This document shows positions 42,806 through 51,246 of a stretch of DNA of 58,091 bases, one piece after another. Both the position numbers and the translations under genes were made by a program. The notes beneath the pieces are model-generated. The model had not been told where the DNA came from, made no database searches, and saw only the letters and a list, made by a program, of their open reading frames with translations. Numbering within the stretch: the stretch's first letter is position 1; every line of letters starts with the position of its first letter. The DNA comes from Limisphaerales bacterium (lineage in GTDB: Bacteria > Verrucomicrobiota > Verrucomicrobiia > Limisphaerales > BOG-1460). The stretch covers positions 1 through 58,091 of the forward strand of contig PLQC01000047.1 of NCBI GenBank assembly GCA_003159675.1. Direction: 5' to 3'.

Positions 42806-43327
42806 ATGAACGCACGTAAACTGTGGTCACGCATTCTCATCACCGTCGGCAGTATCGCCATGCTGGTCGGCGCTCTGGATCCGATGGAGGGATCGCTCGT
42901 CATCCTTGCCGGCAGCGGGTTGGTCGCCCTCGGAACCTTCCTCGGCCGATGCGAACGCCGGTTGATCGCCTACCGCGTATGGGTTTTCATTTTGATTGCG
43001 ATCGGGGTGGGAGCGTTCTGGGGGCTAAACAGCGTCGGAGGTTTTGGAGGCCATTCCGGGCGCTCAATTTGGTGGGGAGTGCTGATTCTGCCTTATCTCA
43101 TTGGGTGGTCGATGGGTATCTGGGGGCCGGGATCCCCGCGCTGGTTGTTGGTGCTGGGCATCGGTGTCGGACTGTTGTATGAGGCGATTGTTGTGATGGT
43201 GCTGGCACCTGCGGTTCCGAGGGTAGCTACCCTTGGACCGGGGACGTTCGTCATCAGCGCGCTCGGCGTGCTGACCATCGGCGGGTGTATCAGCCGACTG
43301 AGAAATCGAACCGCAGAGGGAGAGTAG
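42806..43327 (+). CDS. Membrane protein, four or five helices
   Basis: The 173-residue product contains hydrophobic helices at about residues 9-25, 30-46, 57-73, 86-102, 110-135 and 143-160. There is no characteristic motif beyond a glycine-rich loop (GLNSVGGFGGHSGRSIWWG). It starts 17 nt after the exported protein gene, suggesting an operon. Function is unknown. Confidence 0.65.
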   Translation: MNARKLWSRILITVGSIAMLVGALDPMEGSLVILAGSGLVALGTFLGRCERRLIAYRVWVFILIAIGVGAFWGLNSVGGFGGHSGRSIWWGVLILPYLIGWSMGIWGPGSPRWLLVLGIGVGLLYEAIVVMVLAPAVPRVATLGPGTFVISALGVLTIGGCISRLRNRTAEGE

Positions 43328-43367
43328 CCCGCGATGGCCAAGGCCTGCAGAAGCGTTCGACACCGCC

Positions 43368-43517
43368 ATGCCGCGGCCTGACCGGAGCGCTCCGGCAGAT
43401 CTGGTGTTGGCGATGGCGTATCACCAATCGGATTTCAAGAAGTTGCTGGAGCAGAAACGGGGTCTCAAAACCACAAAGACAAATGAGCGCTCGACGAAAG
43501 AAGGAATGGTTCGATAA
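43368..43517 (+). pseudogene. Possible remnant of a kinase C-terminal segment
   Basis: A 49-residue frame contains PADLVLAMAYHQSDFKKLLE, which parallels [20 protein letters not shown] in the C-terminal repeat region of the Ser/Thr kinase at 39363. It overlaps the start of the methyltransferase gene in another frame. It is probably a decayed piece of a second kinase gene. Confidence 0.3.
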
Positions 43518-44241
43518 CGAGGCGTTCTGGCGGGAACTGTATCCCTACATGTTCCCAGAGAAGCGATTTACCGATGCAACCGCCCAGATCGGCCAGGTGC
43601 TGGACCTGACCAAACCCAAAGGGAAAGCCGTCCTGGATCTCTGCTGCGGACCCGGCCGCTGGTCGATTCCGCTGGCGCAACAGGGATTCTCCGTCACGGG
43701 CGTGGACAGAACCAAATTCCTCCTCAACGCGGCCAGGACCAGGGCCAAAGCAGCCGAGGTCAAAATCGAATGGGTGCGGGCGGATATGCGCGATTTTCTG
43801 CGGCCGGATTCGTTCGATCTCGCCCTGAGCATGCTGACTTCGTTCGGGTACTTCGACCGCAAGGATGAAGACCGGTTAGTCTTACGGAATATGTTTGTGA
43901 ATCTGAAAGCCGGAGGCGTTTGTATGATTGACGTTGCTGGCAAGGAGCAACTCGCCCGCGTGTATCAGCCCACGACGTCAGACACACTGCCAAACGGAGA
44001 CATCTTGGTCCAACGCCATCGCATCGCCGATGCCTGGTCCCGGATTCACAACGAGTGGATTCTTGTGCGGAAGGGACGGACGAGAAGCTTCAGTTTCCAC
44101 CACACGATTTACTCGGCTCAGGAACTGCGCGACCGGCTGGCCGATGCCGGTTTTGAACAAATCAAAGTGTACGGCAGCCTCGATGGAGATGAATACGGTC
44201 CGAACCCCCAACGACTCATCGTGGTGGGAAGAAAAGCATAG
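43483..44241 (+). CDS. SAM-dependent methyltransferase (class I)
   Basis: The ATG at 43483 gives 252 residues. An N-terminal segment (WFDNEAFWRELYPYMFPEKR) precedes the Rossmann core with motif I VLDLCCGPGRWSIPLA, the acidic residue of motif II in VTGVDRTKFLL, motif III in ADMRDFLRPDSFDLALSM and a later SFGYFDRKDED loop. It belongs to the broad methyltransferase-25 group; the WxExFxxxYPxMFPE start is seen in small-molecule methyltransferases. Substrate unknown. Confidence 0.85.
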   Translation: MSARRKKEWFDNEAFWRELYPYMFPEKRFTDATAQIGQVLDLTKPKGKAVLDLCCGPGRWSIPLAQQGFSVTGVDRTKFLLNAARTRAKAAEVKIEWVRADMRDFLRPDSFDLALSMLTSFGYFDRKDEDRLVLRNMFVNLKAGGVCMIDVAGKEQLARVYQPTTSDTLPNGDILVQRHRIADAWSRIHNEWILVRKGRTRSFSFHHTIYSAQELRDRLADAGFEQIKVYGSLDGDEYGPNPQRLIVVGRKA

Positions 44242-44336
44242 GAGGAGACGAATGTTATAAGAAAGTCTTCCGGAAGGAGCTTCGCGCTGGTCGGGACGCC
44301 GGGAAGGATCGCACGGACGCAGAATCGCCGCCGGTT

Positions 44337-44651
44337 TCATCCCGATGGAATGTTGAGCGGCCTGCCCGTAAATTCTTTGGGGGGATTCCGCTTCGATTGT
44401 CGCAAGGATGATTGAGGGACCGCTGGATTCGGAAAGCCATGGCCATCGCCCTGTTTATCCGTCAAGGGGATTCGCTGAACTCGGTTCTTGCCGGTGATGG
44501 GGTCGAACACAGTCAACTGGGCATAGAAGCGGCTATTGCGCTTCCAAAGCCCGCGAATTGGCTGCTTGCGCCCGTCGAGTGCTTTAGTAAACTTTGCGGC
44601 GTGATGGTTTTTGCCTTCAACAGGGTTTGTGACGGCTGTGCTAGTTCTCAC
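44337..44651 (-). pseudogene. Truncated tyrosine-recombinase/integrase N-terminal part
   Basis: The frame contains KALDGRKQPIRGLWKRNSRF and YAQLTVFDPITGKNRVQRIP, the N-terminal arm-binding region of phage-type integrases, then ends in SLRQSKRNPPKEFTGRP. The core-binding and catalytic domains (R-H-R-Y) are absent. It points away from the adjacent tRNA-Leu, which suggests it is what remains of an element that used this tRNA as integration site. Confidence 0.6.
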
Positions 44652-44736
44652 GGCTTCGATTCCTTTCCTGCACTTACACTAGCACAACGTCAAGCTGTCG
44701 AAGCAAATACTTTGTTAAGTAGTTGATTTACTGGTG

Positions 44737-44823
44737 GCCGATGTGGCGGAATTGGCAGACGCGCTAGACTCAAAATCTGGTACTCGTAAGAGTGTGTGGG
44801 TTCGACCCCCTCCATCGGCACCA
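44737..44823 (+). tRNA. tRNA-Leu (anticodon CAA)
   Basis: The acceptor arm GCCGATG pairs with CATCGGC before a genomically encoded ACCA end. The D arm is TGGCGGAATTGGCAGACGC, the anticodon stem CTAGA/TCTGG carries loop CTCAAAA with anticodon CAA (reads UUG), a long variable arm (TACTCGTAAGAGTGT) identifies a class II tRNA, and the T arm is GGGTTCGACCCC. It lies between an integrase remnant and a restriction region, as for a genomic-island attachment site. Confidence 0.95.
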
Positions 44824-44910
44824 CTGTTGTTGGTTGATCAACTCGCTTTGTGGTTCGCCGCCGTTTTTCATTGATCCTGAAACACCTTGAATTACCCTGC
44901 TGGCGGAGTC

Positions 44911-45078
44911 ATGCACTGGGTTACCTCAACAAAAAAAGATGCCTGTACCGATACCCTGGAAAAACGCCTCGGGGCCGCCGCCGACCAGTTCCACTCCAAC
45001 TCCGGCCTGAAAACCCAGGAAAGCTCCGCGCCCGTCCGAGCCTCCTCTTCCTGCGTCTTGATACCTCCCCCTGAATGA
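44911..45078 (+). pseudogene. Remnant of a type I methyltransferase (hsdM) N-terminus
   Basis: The frame reads STKKDACTDTLEKRLGAAAD, QFHSNSGLKTQESSAPV and then breaks. This matches the start of an N-6 DNA methylase of a different subtype from the intact hsdM at 52404, where one expects QEYSAPVLGLIFLRFAEVRF. It ends by overlapping the hsdR start as ATGA. It shows that the present hsdR was once preceded by its own hsdM. Confidence 0.7.
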
Positions 45079-47918
45079 GCCCCGAACAACAGGCCCGCCA
45101 ACAGATAGACGCGCAGCTTCTCGCGGCAGGGTGGTTCGTTCAGGATTACACCAAAATTGATTTTACCGCCGGGCGCGGCATCGCTCTCCGCGAGGTCCCG
45201 CTCAAATCCGGAACGTGCGATTATCTCCTGCTCGTGGACCGGAAACCGGTCGGTGTCGTTGAAGCGAAGAAGAAGGGCACCTTGCTGAGCGGCGTCGCCG
45301 AGCAATCCGGCCATTATGCGGAGAATCTCCCTGACTTCCTTGCCGCCTTGCTCGCCAGTTCGTTGCCTTTTCTTTACGAATCCACCGGCGTTGAAACCTT
45401 TTTTCGCGACGAACGTGATCCCGACCCGCGCTCCCGGCCGGTATTCAGTTTTCATCGCCCCGAAACTCTCGCCGGATGGCTCACCGAGTCCGACACGCTC
45501 CGCACCCGGCTTCGAAAACTGCCTCCCCTCGTCACCGCCGGCATGAGGCAATGCCAGGTCGAAGCCATCACTAGTCTCGAAGAATCGTTTGCCGACGCCC
45601 ATCCGCGCGCCCTCATCCAGATGGCCACCGGTTCGGGAAAAACGTTTGCCGCCTGCGCCTTCACCTACCGGCTCATCAAATACGCCGGGGCGCGCCGCGT
45701 GCTCTTTCTCGTGGATCGCTCGAATCTCGGACGCCAGGCCACCGCCGAGTTCCAGCAATTCGTCACACCCGACACCGGGCGGAAGTTCACGGAGCTTTAC
45801 AACGTCCAGCATCTCACCTCGAACGCGCTCGACCCCGTCTGCCGCGTCACCATCTGCACCATCCAACGCCTTTACTCGATGCTGCGCGGTGAGGAATTGC
45901 CCGAAGACGCCGAGGAAATGTCCACCTACGAAATCAGCGCCGCCGATGGTCGGCCGAAGGAAGTCGCCTACAATCCCGCCATTCCCATCGAAATGTTCGA
46001 CTTCGTGGTCACCGACGAATGTCACCGCTCGATCTACAACCTCTGGCGGCAGGTGCTGGAATACTTCGACGCCTTCCTCATCGGCCTCACCGCCACGCCG
46101 TCGAAACAGACCATCGGCTTCTTCAACCAGAACCTCGTCACCGAATACAACCACGAACGCGCCGTCGCCGATGGCGTGAACGTCGGCTACGAAGTCTATC
46201 GCATTAAAACACAGGTCACCGAACAGGGCGGCAAGGTGGAAAAAGGCTTCTATGTGGACAAACGCAGCAAGCTCGACCGCTCGAAACGCTGGGAGCAATT
46301 GGATGAAGACCTCAGCTACGCCGCGCAGGACCTCGACCGCTCCGTCGTCGTCCCGTCGCAAATCCGCACCGTGCTCCAGGCGTTCAAGGACGCGCTGTTC
46401 ACCGAACTGTTTCCCGGTCGCACGCTCGTGCCCAAGACCCTCATCTTCTGCAAGGACGACTCCCACGCCGAGGACGTCGTCCATATCTGTCGCGAAGTGT
46501 TCGGCAAGGGCAACGATTTCGCCAAGAAAATCACCTACAAAACCTACAATCCCGAGACGAAGCGTTACGAAAAATCCGAAACGCTCATCCAGGAATTCCG
46601 CACCTCGCCCCAGCTTCGCATCGCCGTCACCGTGGACATGATCGCCACCGGCACGGACATCAAACCGCTCGAATGTCTCCTCTTCCTCCGGGATGTTCGG
46701 AGTCGCGTCTATTTCGAGCAGATGAAAGGCCGGGGCACGCGCGTGCTCACGCCCACCGATTTGCAGGCCGTGAGCGGCGCGGACGCGCGGGCGAAAACCC
46801 ACTTCATCATCGTGGACGCCGTGGGCGTGTGCGAAAGCGACAAGACCGATTCCCGGCCGCTGGAGAAAAAACCCACCGTCGCCTTCGATAAACTCCTGCT
46901 CGGCGTCGCCCTCGGAAAACGCGACGAAGATACCCTCACCACGCTCGCCGGACGGCTGGCCCGGTTGGAACGGGAGTTGAACCACGAAGACACGATGGAA
47001 CTGAAGGAATTGACCGACGGAAAGTCGCTGGGCGACCTCGCACGGAATCTGCTGAACGCCTGCGATCCCGATTACATTCACGCCGAAGTGATGAAAGGCA
47101 AATACGGCACGACCACGCCCGACGGCCTCGTTCCCGAACCTACATTCTCCGAACTTGATGCTCTTCGTGCCTTGGTGGTTCAATCCGCCTGCGCTCCGTT
47201 CGACAAACCCGCCCTGCGTGACACCCTCGTGAAGCTCAAGCAGCAGAACGAGCAGACCATTGACACCGTCACCGCCGACGTCGTCACGCATCGGGGCTAC
47301 GACGCCGCCGCGAAGGAAAAAGCCGCGAACCTCCTGAAATCCTTCCGCGACTACATCGAGCAGCACAAGGCCGAGATCACCGCGCTGCAAATCCTTTACA
47401 GCCGCCCCTACAAACAGCGGCTCACGGAAAAGATGCTCAAGGAATTGGAAGCGAAATTAAAAGGGCCGTTCGGCCCCGACCCAGTGAACACGCTCTGGCG
47501 GGCATTTGAGCAGACTGGTGGGGCGAGCGTACCCGCGAGCCGTGGCTCAGAGGGTGTTGCGGCTCGTCAGGAGCCTCGCCCCACCAAGTCAGTGACACAC
47601 CGCTTCGCCGACCTCGTCGCCCTCGTCCGGTTCGCGCTGGAACAACAGCCCGTGCTCGCGCCCTTCGCCGACTCCGTGTCCGAGCGGTTCAACGAATGGC
47701 TCATGGATAAAGCCAAGACTGGGACGGTCTTCACGCCGGAGCAGCTTTCATGGCTCAACTTGATTCGCGACCACATCGCCACCACCGCCAGCATTGACCC
47801 CGGGGACTTCGATTATGCTCCGTTCGTGCAGCGGGGCGGTCTTGGCAAGGCGCATCAGCTTTTTGGGACTGACTTGAACCTCATTCTGGACGAACTCAAT
47901 CTGAGGCTTGTCGCATGA
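45075..47918 (+). CDS. hsdR: Type I restriction enzyme, R subunit
   Basis: The 947-residue protein begins with the nuclease domain: catalytic Asp in GTCDYLLLVDR and ExK in GVVEAKK (residues about 48-67). The translocase follows: Walker A MATGSGKT near 182, DECH in VVTDECHRSIYN near 313, and the helicase C-lobe with MIATGTDIKP and QMKGRGTRV. The C-terminal assembly domain ends in GGLGKAHQLF and ILDELNLRLVA. Near residues 814-838 a 71-bp palindromic repeat is read in frame (GGASVPASRGSEGVAARQEP). It acts with HsdS and HsdM to cleave unmodified DNA. The stop overlaps the next start as ATGA. Confidence 0.93.
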   Translation: MSPEQQARQQIDAQLLAAGWFVQDYTKIDFTAGRGIALREVPLKSGTCDYLLLVDRKPVGVVEAKKKGTLLSGVAEQSGHYAENLPDFLAALLASSLPFLYESTGVETFFRDERDPDPRSRPVFSFHRPETLAGWLTESDTLRTRLRKLPPLVTAGMRQCQVEAITSLEESFADAHPRALIQMATGSGKTFAACAFTYRLIKYAGARRVLFLVDRSNLGRQATAEFQQFVTPDTGRKFTELYNVQHLTSNALDPVCRVTICTIQRLYSMLRGEELPEDAEEMSTYEISAADGRPKEVAYNPAIPIEMFDFVVTDECHRSIYNLWRQVLEYFDAFLIGLTATPSKQTIGFFNQNLVTEYNHERAVADGVNVGYEVYRIKTQVTEQGGKVEKGFYVDKRSKLDRSKRWEQLDEDLSYAAQDLDRSVVVPSQIRTVLQAFKDALFTELFPGRTLVPKTLIFCKDDSHAEDVVHICREVFGKGNDFAKKITYKTYNPETKRYEKSETLIQEFRTSPQLRIAVTVDMIATGTDIKPLECLLFLRDVRSRVYFEQMKGRGTRVLTPTDLQAVSGADARAKTHFIIVDAVGVCESDKTDSRPLEKKPTVAFDKLLLGVALGKRDEDTLTTLAGRLARLERELNHEDTMELKELTDGKSLGDLARNLLNACDPDYIHAEVMKGKYGTTTPDGLVPEPTFSELDALRALVVQSACAPFDKPALRDTLVKLKQQNEQTIDTVTADVVTHRGYDAAAKEKAANLLKSFRDYIEQHKAEITALQILYSRPYKQRLTEKMLKELEAKLKGPFGPDPVNTLWRAFEQTGGASVPASRGSEGVAARQEPRPTKSVTHRFADLVALVRFALEQQPVLAPFADSVSERFNEWLMDKAKTGTVFTPEQLSWLNLIRDHIATTASIDPGDFDYAPFVQRGGLGKAHQLFGTDLNLILDELNLRLVA
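47516..47586. repeat. Palindromic repeat inside hsdR
   Basis: The element is bounded by the perfect 12-bp inverted repeat TGGTGGGGCGAG and CTCGCCCCACCA and contains a further GAGCCG/CGGCTC pair. It is translated without disrupting the frame, at the hinge between the helicase and C-terminal domains. Confidence 0.75.
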
Positions 47919-48079
47919 ACAAACCGATTCCAAAGAACAAACTGATTTCGCCCGCCACCACGGGGAACTTCTCCGCAATTGGGCAACCGCCCGTTGCCCA
48001 ATTGGCCGAATATCCGACCGTCGATGTAAATTGGCCACGCCCCGTGGCCAAATTGCTCGCAACCGCAATAACGCCATGA
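47915..48079 (+). CDS. Small ORF linking hsdR and the KilA-N gene
   Basis: A 54-residue frame overlaps both neighbours by ATGA, an arrangement that suggests translation. The protein contains LISPATTGNFSAIGQPPVAQ and VNWPRPVAKLLATAI. The DNA holds two perfect hairpins: ATTGGGCAAC/GTTGCCCAAT at 47978-48002 and TTGGCCACG/CGTGGCCAA at 48031-48051. The hairpins might instead be repeat units that happen to be open. No family is recognised. Confidence 0.4.
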   Translation: MNKPIPKNKLISPATTGNFSAIGQPPVAQLAEYPTVDVNWPRPVAKLLATAITP

Positions 48080-48972
48080 GCAAGCCCAAGAAATCCACCA
48101 TCGAAGTCCAAGGGACTGCCATCACTGTCCTCATCGCCAAAGACGAGGACTTCATTTCGCTGACCGACATGCTGAAAGCGAAGGATGGAGATTTCTTCAT
48201 CTCGGACTGGTTGCGCAACCGCAACACCGTCGAATTTCTTGGCATCTGGGAATCCGTCCACAACCCCGGTTTTAATTATGGCGAATTCGCCACAATTAAA
48301 AGTCGGGCGGGCCTGAACAGCTACAAGATCAGCGTCAAGGATTGGGTGGAAAAGACCAACGCCGTCGGCTTGAAAGCCAGCGCGGGCCGGTATGGCGGCA
48401 CATTCGCCCACAAAGACATCGCCTTTGAATTCGGCATGTGGATCAGCCCCGAATTCAAAATTTACCTCATCAAGGAATTCCAGCGCCTCAAGGACGACGA
48501 AAACCGCCGACTCTCCCTCGCGTGGAATCTCAACCGCACCCTCTCCAAGCTCAATTACCGCATCCGCGCCATCCGCGTTATCCGCGGTCAACTCCCCAGC
48601 CCCAACGGAGCGAAAGAAAGCCATCGGCATTTCCGAATACCAACTCACCCGTGCCCTGCCGAAGAAGCTCCAGAGCGCCCTGCCGAGCATCGAGCAGTTG
48701 GAGAAGGAGCTTTCGCAAACCAAGCCATCCAAACCGACGTCGCCTGCGAAAGAAAGGCGGCGCAAATGAACGCCACCAGCCTGAGCATCGAGCCGGACGA
48801 TTTGGAACTCTCACCGTTCCTTGTCGCGCCGACCTGTCCATCGAAGCCTTGGCGAAGTTGGAAGCCGGGTGAAGGCGGAAACCAGCGCGGCGGATTGGGC
48901 AAGGCGCATCAACTCTTCGGTGAGCAACTGCCCAAGCTGTTGGACGAACTCAACGTGGTGCTCTCCGCGTGA
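48076..48972 (+). CDS. Chimeric ORF: KilA-N domain joined to HsdR C-terminal remnant
   Basis: The frame of 298 residues starts with a genuine KilA-N protein (about 1-163: DFISLTDMLKAKDGDFFISD, WLRNRNTVEFLGIWE, FAHKDIAFEFGMWISPEFK), normally about 270 residues. After LNYRI it enters repeat sequence (ATCCGCGCCATCCGCGTTAT). At 48608-48769 another frame carries the C-terminus of a DUF1016/YhcG-type nuclease (GISEYQLTRALPKKLQSALP). From about 48770 the original frame resumes as an HsdR C-terminus (SLSIEPDDLELSPF, then GGLGKAHQLFGEQLPKLLDE), itself split by a repeat insertion. It is probably a decayed junction, though the KilA-N part could still be made. Confidence 0.7.
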   Translation: MSKPKKSTIEVQGTAITVLIAKDEDFISLTDMLKAKDGDFFISDWLRNRNTVEFLGIWESVHNPGFNYGEFATIKSRAGLNSYKISVKDWVEKTNAVGLKASAGRYGGTFAHKDIAFEFGMWISPEFKIYLIKEFQRLKDDENRRLSLAWNLNRTLSKLNYRIRAIRVIRGQLPSPNGAKESHRHFRIPTHPCPAEEAPERPAEHRAVGEGAFANQAIQTDVACERKAAQMNATSLSIEPDDLELSPFLVAPTCPSKPWRSWKPGEGGNQRGGLGKAHQLFGEQLPKLLDELNVVLSA

Positions 48973-50411
48973 CTATGGAAATGCACCACGACCTGCCGCG
49001 CGGGTGGACAGAGCAGCGAATCGAACAGCTTTTCGCTCCGCTAGAAGACGGACGTACGTTGCACCAAGGCTGGAGCCCGCAGTGCGACAAAGTACCTTCG
49101 CCATCGGAGGATGTCTGGGCTGTCTTAAAAACGACTTCGATTCAGGCAGGTGAGTTTCAGCCCGAACACAACAAGCTTCTTCCGCGCAGCCTTGAGCCGC
49201 GACCGATGATTGAAATCAGAGAGGGCGACATTTTGATCACCTGTGCAGGCCCACGTGTGCGCTGTGGTGTTTCCTGTCTCGTCAGGCAAACTCGCAAGCG
49301 GCTGATGATGTCAGGCAAGATGTATCGCTTCCGTGTGGATGCTAACCGCACGGACGATCGATACGTGGAAGCATTTCTGCAGACCGAACGAGCGCGCCTC
49401 GCCATCGACAAGATGAAAACTGGCAGCAGCGATAGCGGTTTGAATCTGACGCATGACCGGTTCCGCCAATTACTCATTCCCGTCGCGCCCCTCCCCGAAC
49501 AGAGGCGGATTGTGGCGGAGATTGAGCAGCAATTTACACGGCTGGAGGCGGGGGTGGCGGCGTTGCGGCGGGTGCAGGCCAACCTCAAACGCTACCGCGC
49601 CGCCGTTCTCAAAGCCGCCTGCGAAGGCCGCATTGTCCCCACCGAAGCCGAACTCGCTAAAACCGGAAATCGGAAAGCGAAATTTGAAACCGGCGAGGAA
49701 CTGCTCGCCCGCATCCTCACCGAGCGCCGCCAAAACTGGCGGGGCCGTGGTCAATACAAAGAACCCGTCGCCCCCGTCATCGCAAATCTGCCACCGTTCC
49801 TGAAAAGCTGGGCAGTCGCCAGCTTAGAACAACTGACCAGCGCTGCCCGGCCAATCTGCTATGGCATCCTGATGCCCAAAGAGAACGTCGCCAGTGGCGT
49901 GCTCTTCGTGAAGGTCAAAGACATGAAGGGCGACAAGATCGACTTGGAAGGTCTTCATCGGACCACGCCCGAAATCGCGGCGAAGTATGCGCGGGCTTCT
50001 CTCAGAACTGGAGATTTGCTACTTTCGATTCGCGGCACGTATGGCCGGGTCGCGGAAGTTCCAAAGAAACTCAACGGCGGAAACATCACGCAAGATACGG
50101 CACGCTTGGATGTCACGGGTTTGGTTGATCATCGCTACGTTGCAACCTGCCTCCGCAATCCGGACTGCCAAAATTATTTCAAGCGCGTGGCGCGTGGCGT
50201 CGCAGTAAAAGGCGTAAATATTGGCGATGTCAGGCCGACGCCCATCCCCCTCCCGCCCCTCGCCGAACAGATGCGGATTGTGGCGGAAGTGGAGCGGCGG
50301 TTGAGCGTGGTGGAGGAGTTGGAAGCGGTGGTGTCCGCCAACCTCCAGCGCGCCACCCGCCTCCGCCAGTCCATCCTCCAAAAAGCCTTCACCGGAGAAC
50401 TTACATGCTGA
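48969..50411 (+). CDS. hsdS: Type I restriction enzyme, specificity subunit
   Basis: The start is GTG 48969 (overlapping the preceding stop) or ATG 48975, about 480 residues. There are two target-recognition domains (about 5-165 and 270-405), each followed by a conserved helix region with PLPEQRRIVAEIEQQFTRLE and PLAEQMRIVAEVERRLSVVE. These parallel coiled coils set the distance between the two half-sites. The sequence ends in ILQKAFTGEL, as is usual for HsdS. The recognised DNA sequence cannot be read from the protein. It is intact and can serve both HsdM and HsdR in this region. Confidence 0.93.
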   Translation: MTMEMHHDLPRGWTEQRIEQLFAPLEDGRTLHQGWSPQCDKVPSPSEDVWAVLKTTSIQAGEFQPEHNKLLPRSLEPRPMIEIREGDILITCAGPRVRCGVSCLVRQTRKRLMMSGKMYRFRVDANRTDDRYVEAFLQTERARLAIDKMKTGSSDSGLNLTHDRFRQLLIPVAPLPEQRRIVAEIEQQFTRLEAGVAALRRVQANLKRYRAAVLKAACEGRIVPTEAELAKTGNRKAKFETGEELLARILTERRQNWRGRGQYKEPVAPVIANLPPFLKSWAVASLEQLTSAARPICYGILMPKENVASGVLFVKVKDMKGDKIDLEGLHRTTPEIAAKYARASLRTGDLLLSIRGTYGRVAEVPKKLNGGNITQDTARLDVTGLVDHRYVATCLRNPDCQNYFKRVARGVAVKGVNIGDVRPTPIPLPPLAEQMRIVAEVERRLSVVEELEAVVSANLQRATRLRQSILQKAFTGELTC

Positions 50412-50653
50412 AGAAGATCGATTTCATCCGGAATGCGGGGCTTTACCGCTCGTTCAATTGGGGGACGTTGCCTGAATTGAAGCGTTTCAATCTGTTCTAC
50501 GGGTGGAACTATTCAGGCAAGACGACGCTCTCAAGAATCCTTCAATCATTGGAGCGTGGGGTTGTGCCCGCAGAATTCGTCGGCTGTTCGTTCCAAGTAA
50601 CCCACACCGATGTGCGCGATGCTCTTCATAGAACAAGGGTTAAGAAGGGTTAA
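50405..50653 (+). pseudogene. Truncated AAA ATPase (RloC/AAA_13-like N-terminus)
   Basis: The 82-residue frame overlaps the end of hsdS by 7 nt and begins MLKKIDFIRNAGLYRSFNWG, followed by a Walker A (YGWNYSGKTTLSRIL). This is the start of the AAA_13 ATPases, including RloC anticodon nucleases that back up type I restriction; those proteins are about 700-900 residues. The frame ends after VRDALHRTRVKKG, with Walker B, coiled coil and nuclease domain all missing. Confidence 0.7.
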
Positions 50654-50776
50654 ATTGCGGCTTTGTCTTACAAACTGTGTGAAGGCCACAACATATTGTG
50701 GTGTCCTACTCAGATAGCGAAACCCATGACCAGCTCATAGCGACATTTCATGCCGGGCCATTCAACCCAACTTGTT

Positions 50777-50907
50777 CAAAAACTTTGGAATTACTGCAAC
50801 ATCCTTCCGTCTTCGCTGCGCTACGACGCGACGAGCCGCGACTTTTAACTTTACATGAGCACACCATCAGCACTTGTCTCCAAACTCTGGAATTATTGTT
50901 CCATCCT
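50777..50907 (+). repeat. 131-bp direct repeat, copy 1
   Basis: It is identical at 130 of 131 positions to 52326-52456. It contains the coding start of one hsdM (KLWNYCNIL), a short repeat (CTTCGCTGCGCTACGACGCG), and the start of a second hsdM ([18 protein letters not shown]). Confidence 0.85.
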
Positions 50908-51036
50908 TCCGCCTTCGCGGGGCTGCGGCGCGACTTGCCGGGATGAAGGCCTGTCCTACGGCGATTACGTGGAGCAGTTGATCCCGCCGTCGCGGGACTG
51001 TTGCCTGAAAATGGCGGACGAGCAGGCGATGAACTG
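50855..51036 (+). pseudogene. Decayed hsdM 5' fragment
   Basis: The frame starts [18 protein letters not shown] exactly as the intact hsdM at 52404. It carries an insertion of about 10 residues, continues with [13 protein letters not shown], another insertion, then LKMADEQA and diverges. Both insertions contain repeat-type DNA (CGCGGGGCTGCGGCGCGAC, CCGCCGTCGCGGGAC). Confidence 0.75.
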
Positions 51037-51246
51037 CATTCGTGCTTGTGGACAAGGAGGGCAAACAGTGATTGCAGCGCTTCCAGATATTTCCAGATTT
51101 CTCCGGAAGGCAGTCGGTTTGCATGTGGATCAAATTCACTCCAGTCCCCTGAAACCAGGGGTTTATGCCGGGATCGCCCAGTTGGGAATTCGGTGCGGAT
51201 TCGTTTCCAAATATTTCCGGATACTGTTAATTACCGGAGAATTCAC

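Noticed and set aside
44892-47390. An 832-codon open frame on the minus strand opposite hsdR
   Set aside because: It is antisense to the nuclease and motor domains of hsdR, has no recognisable motif and an odd Gly/Phe/Val-rich composition that follows from the GC-rich codon usage of hsdR.
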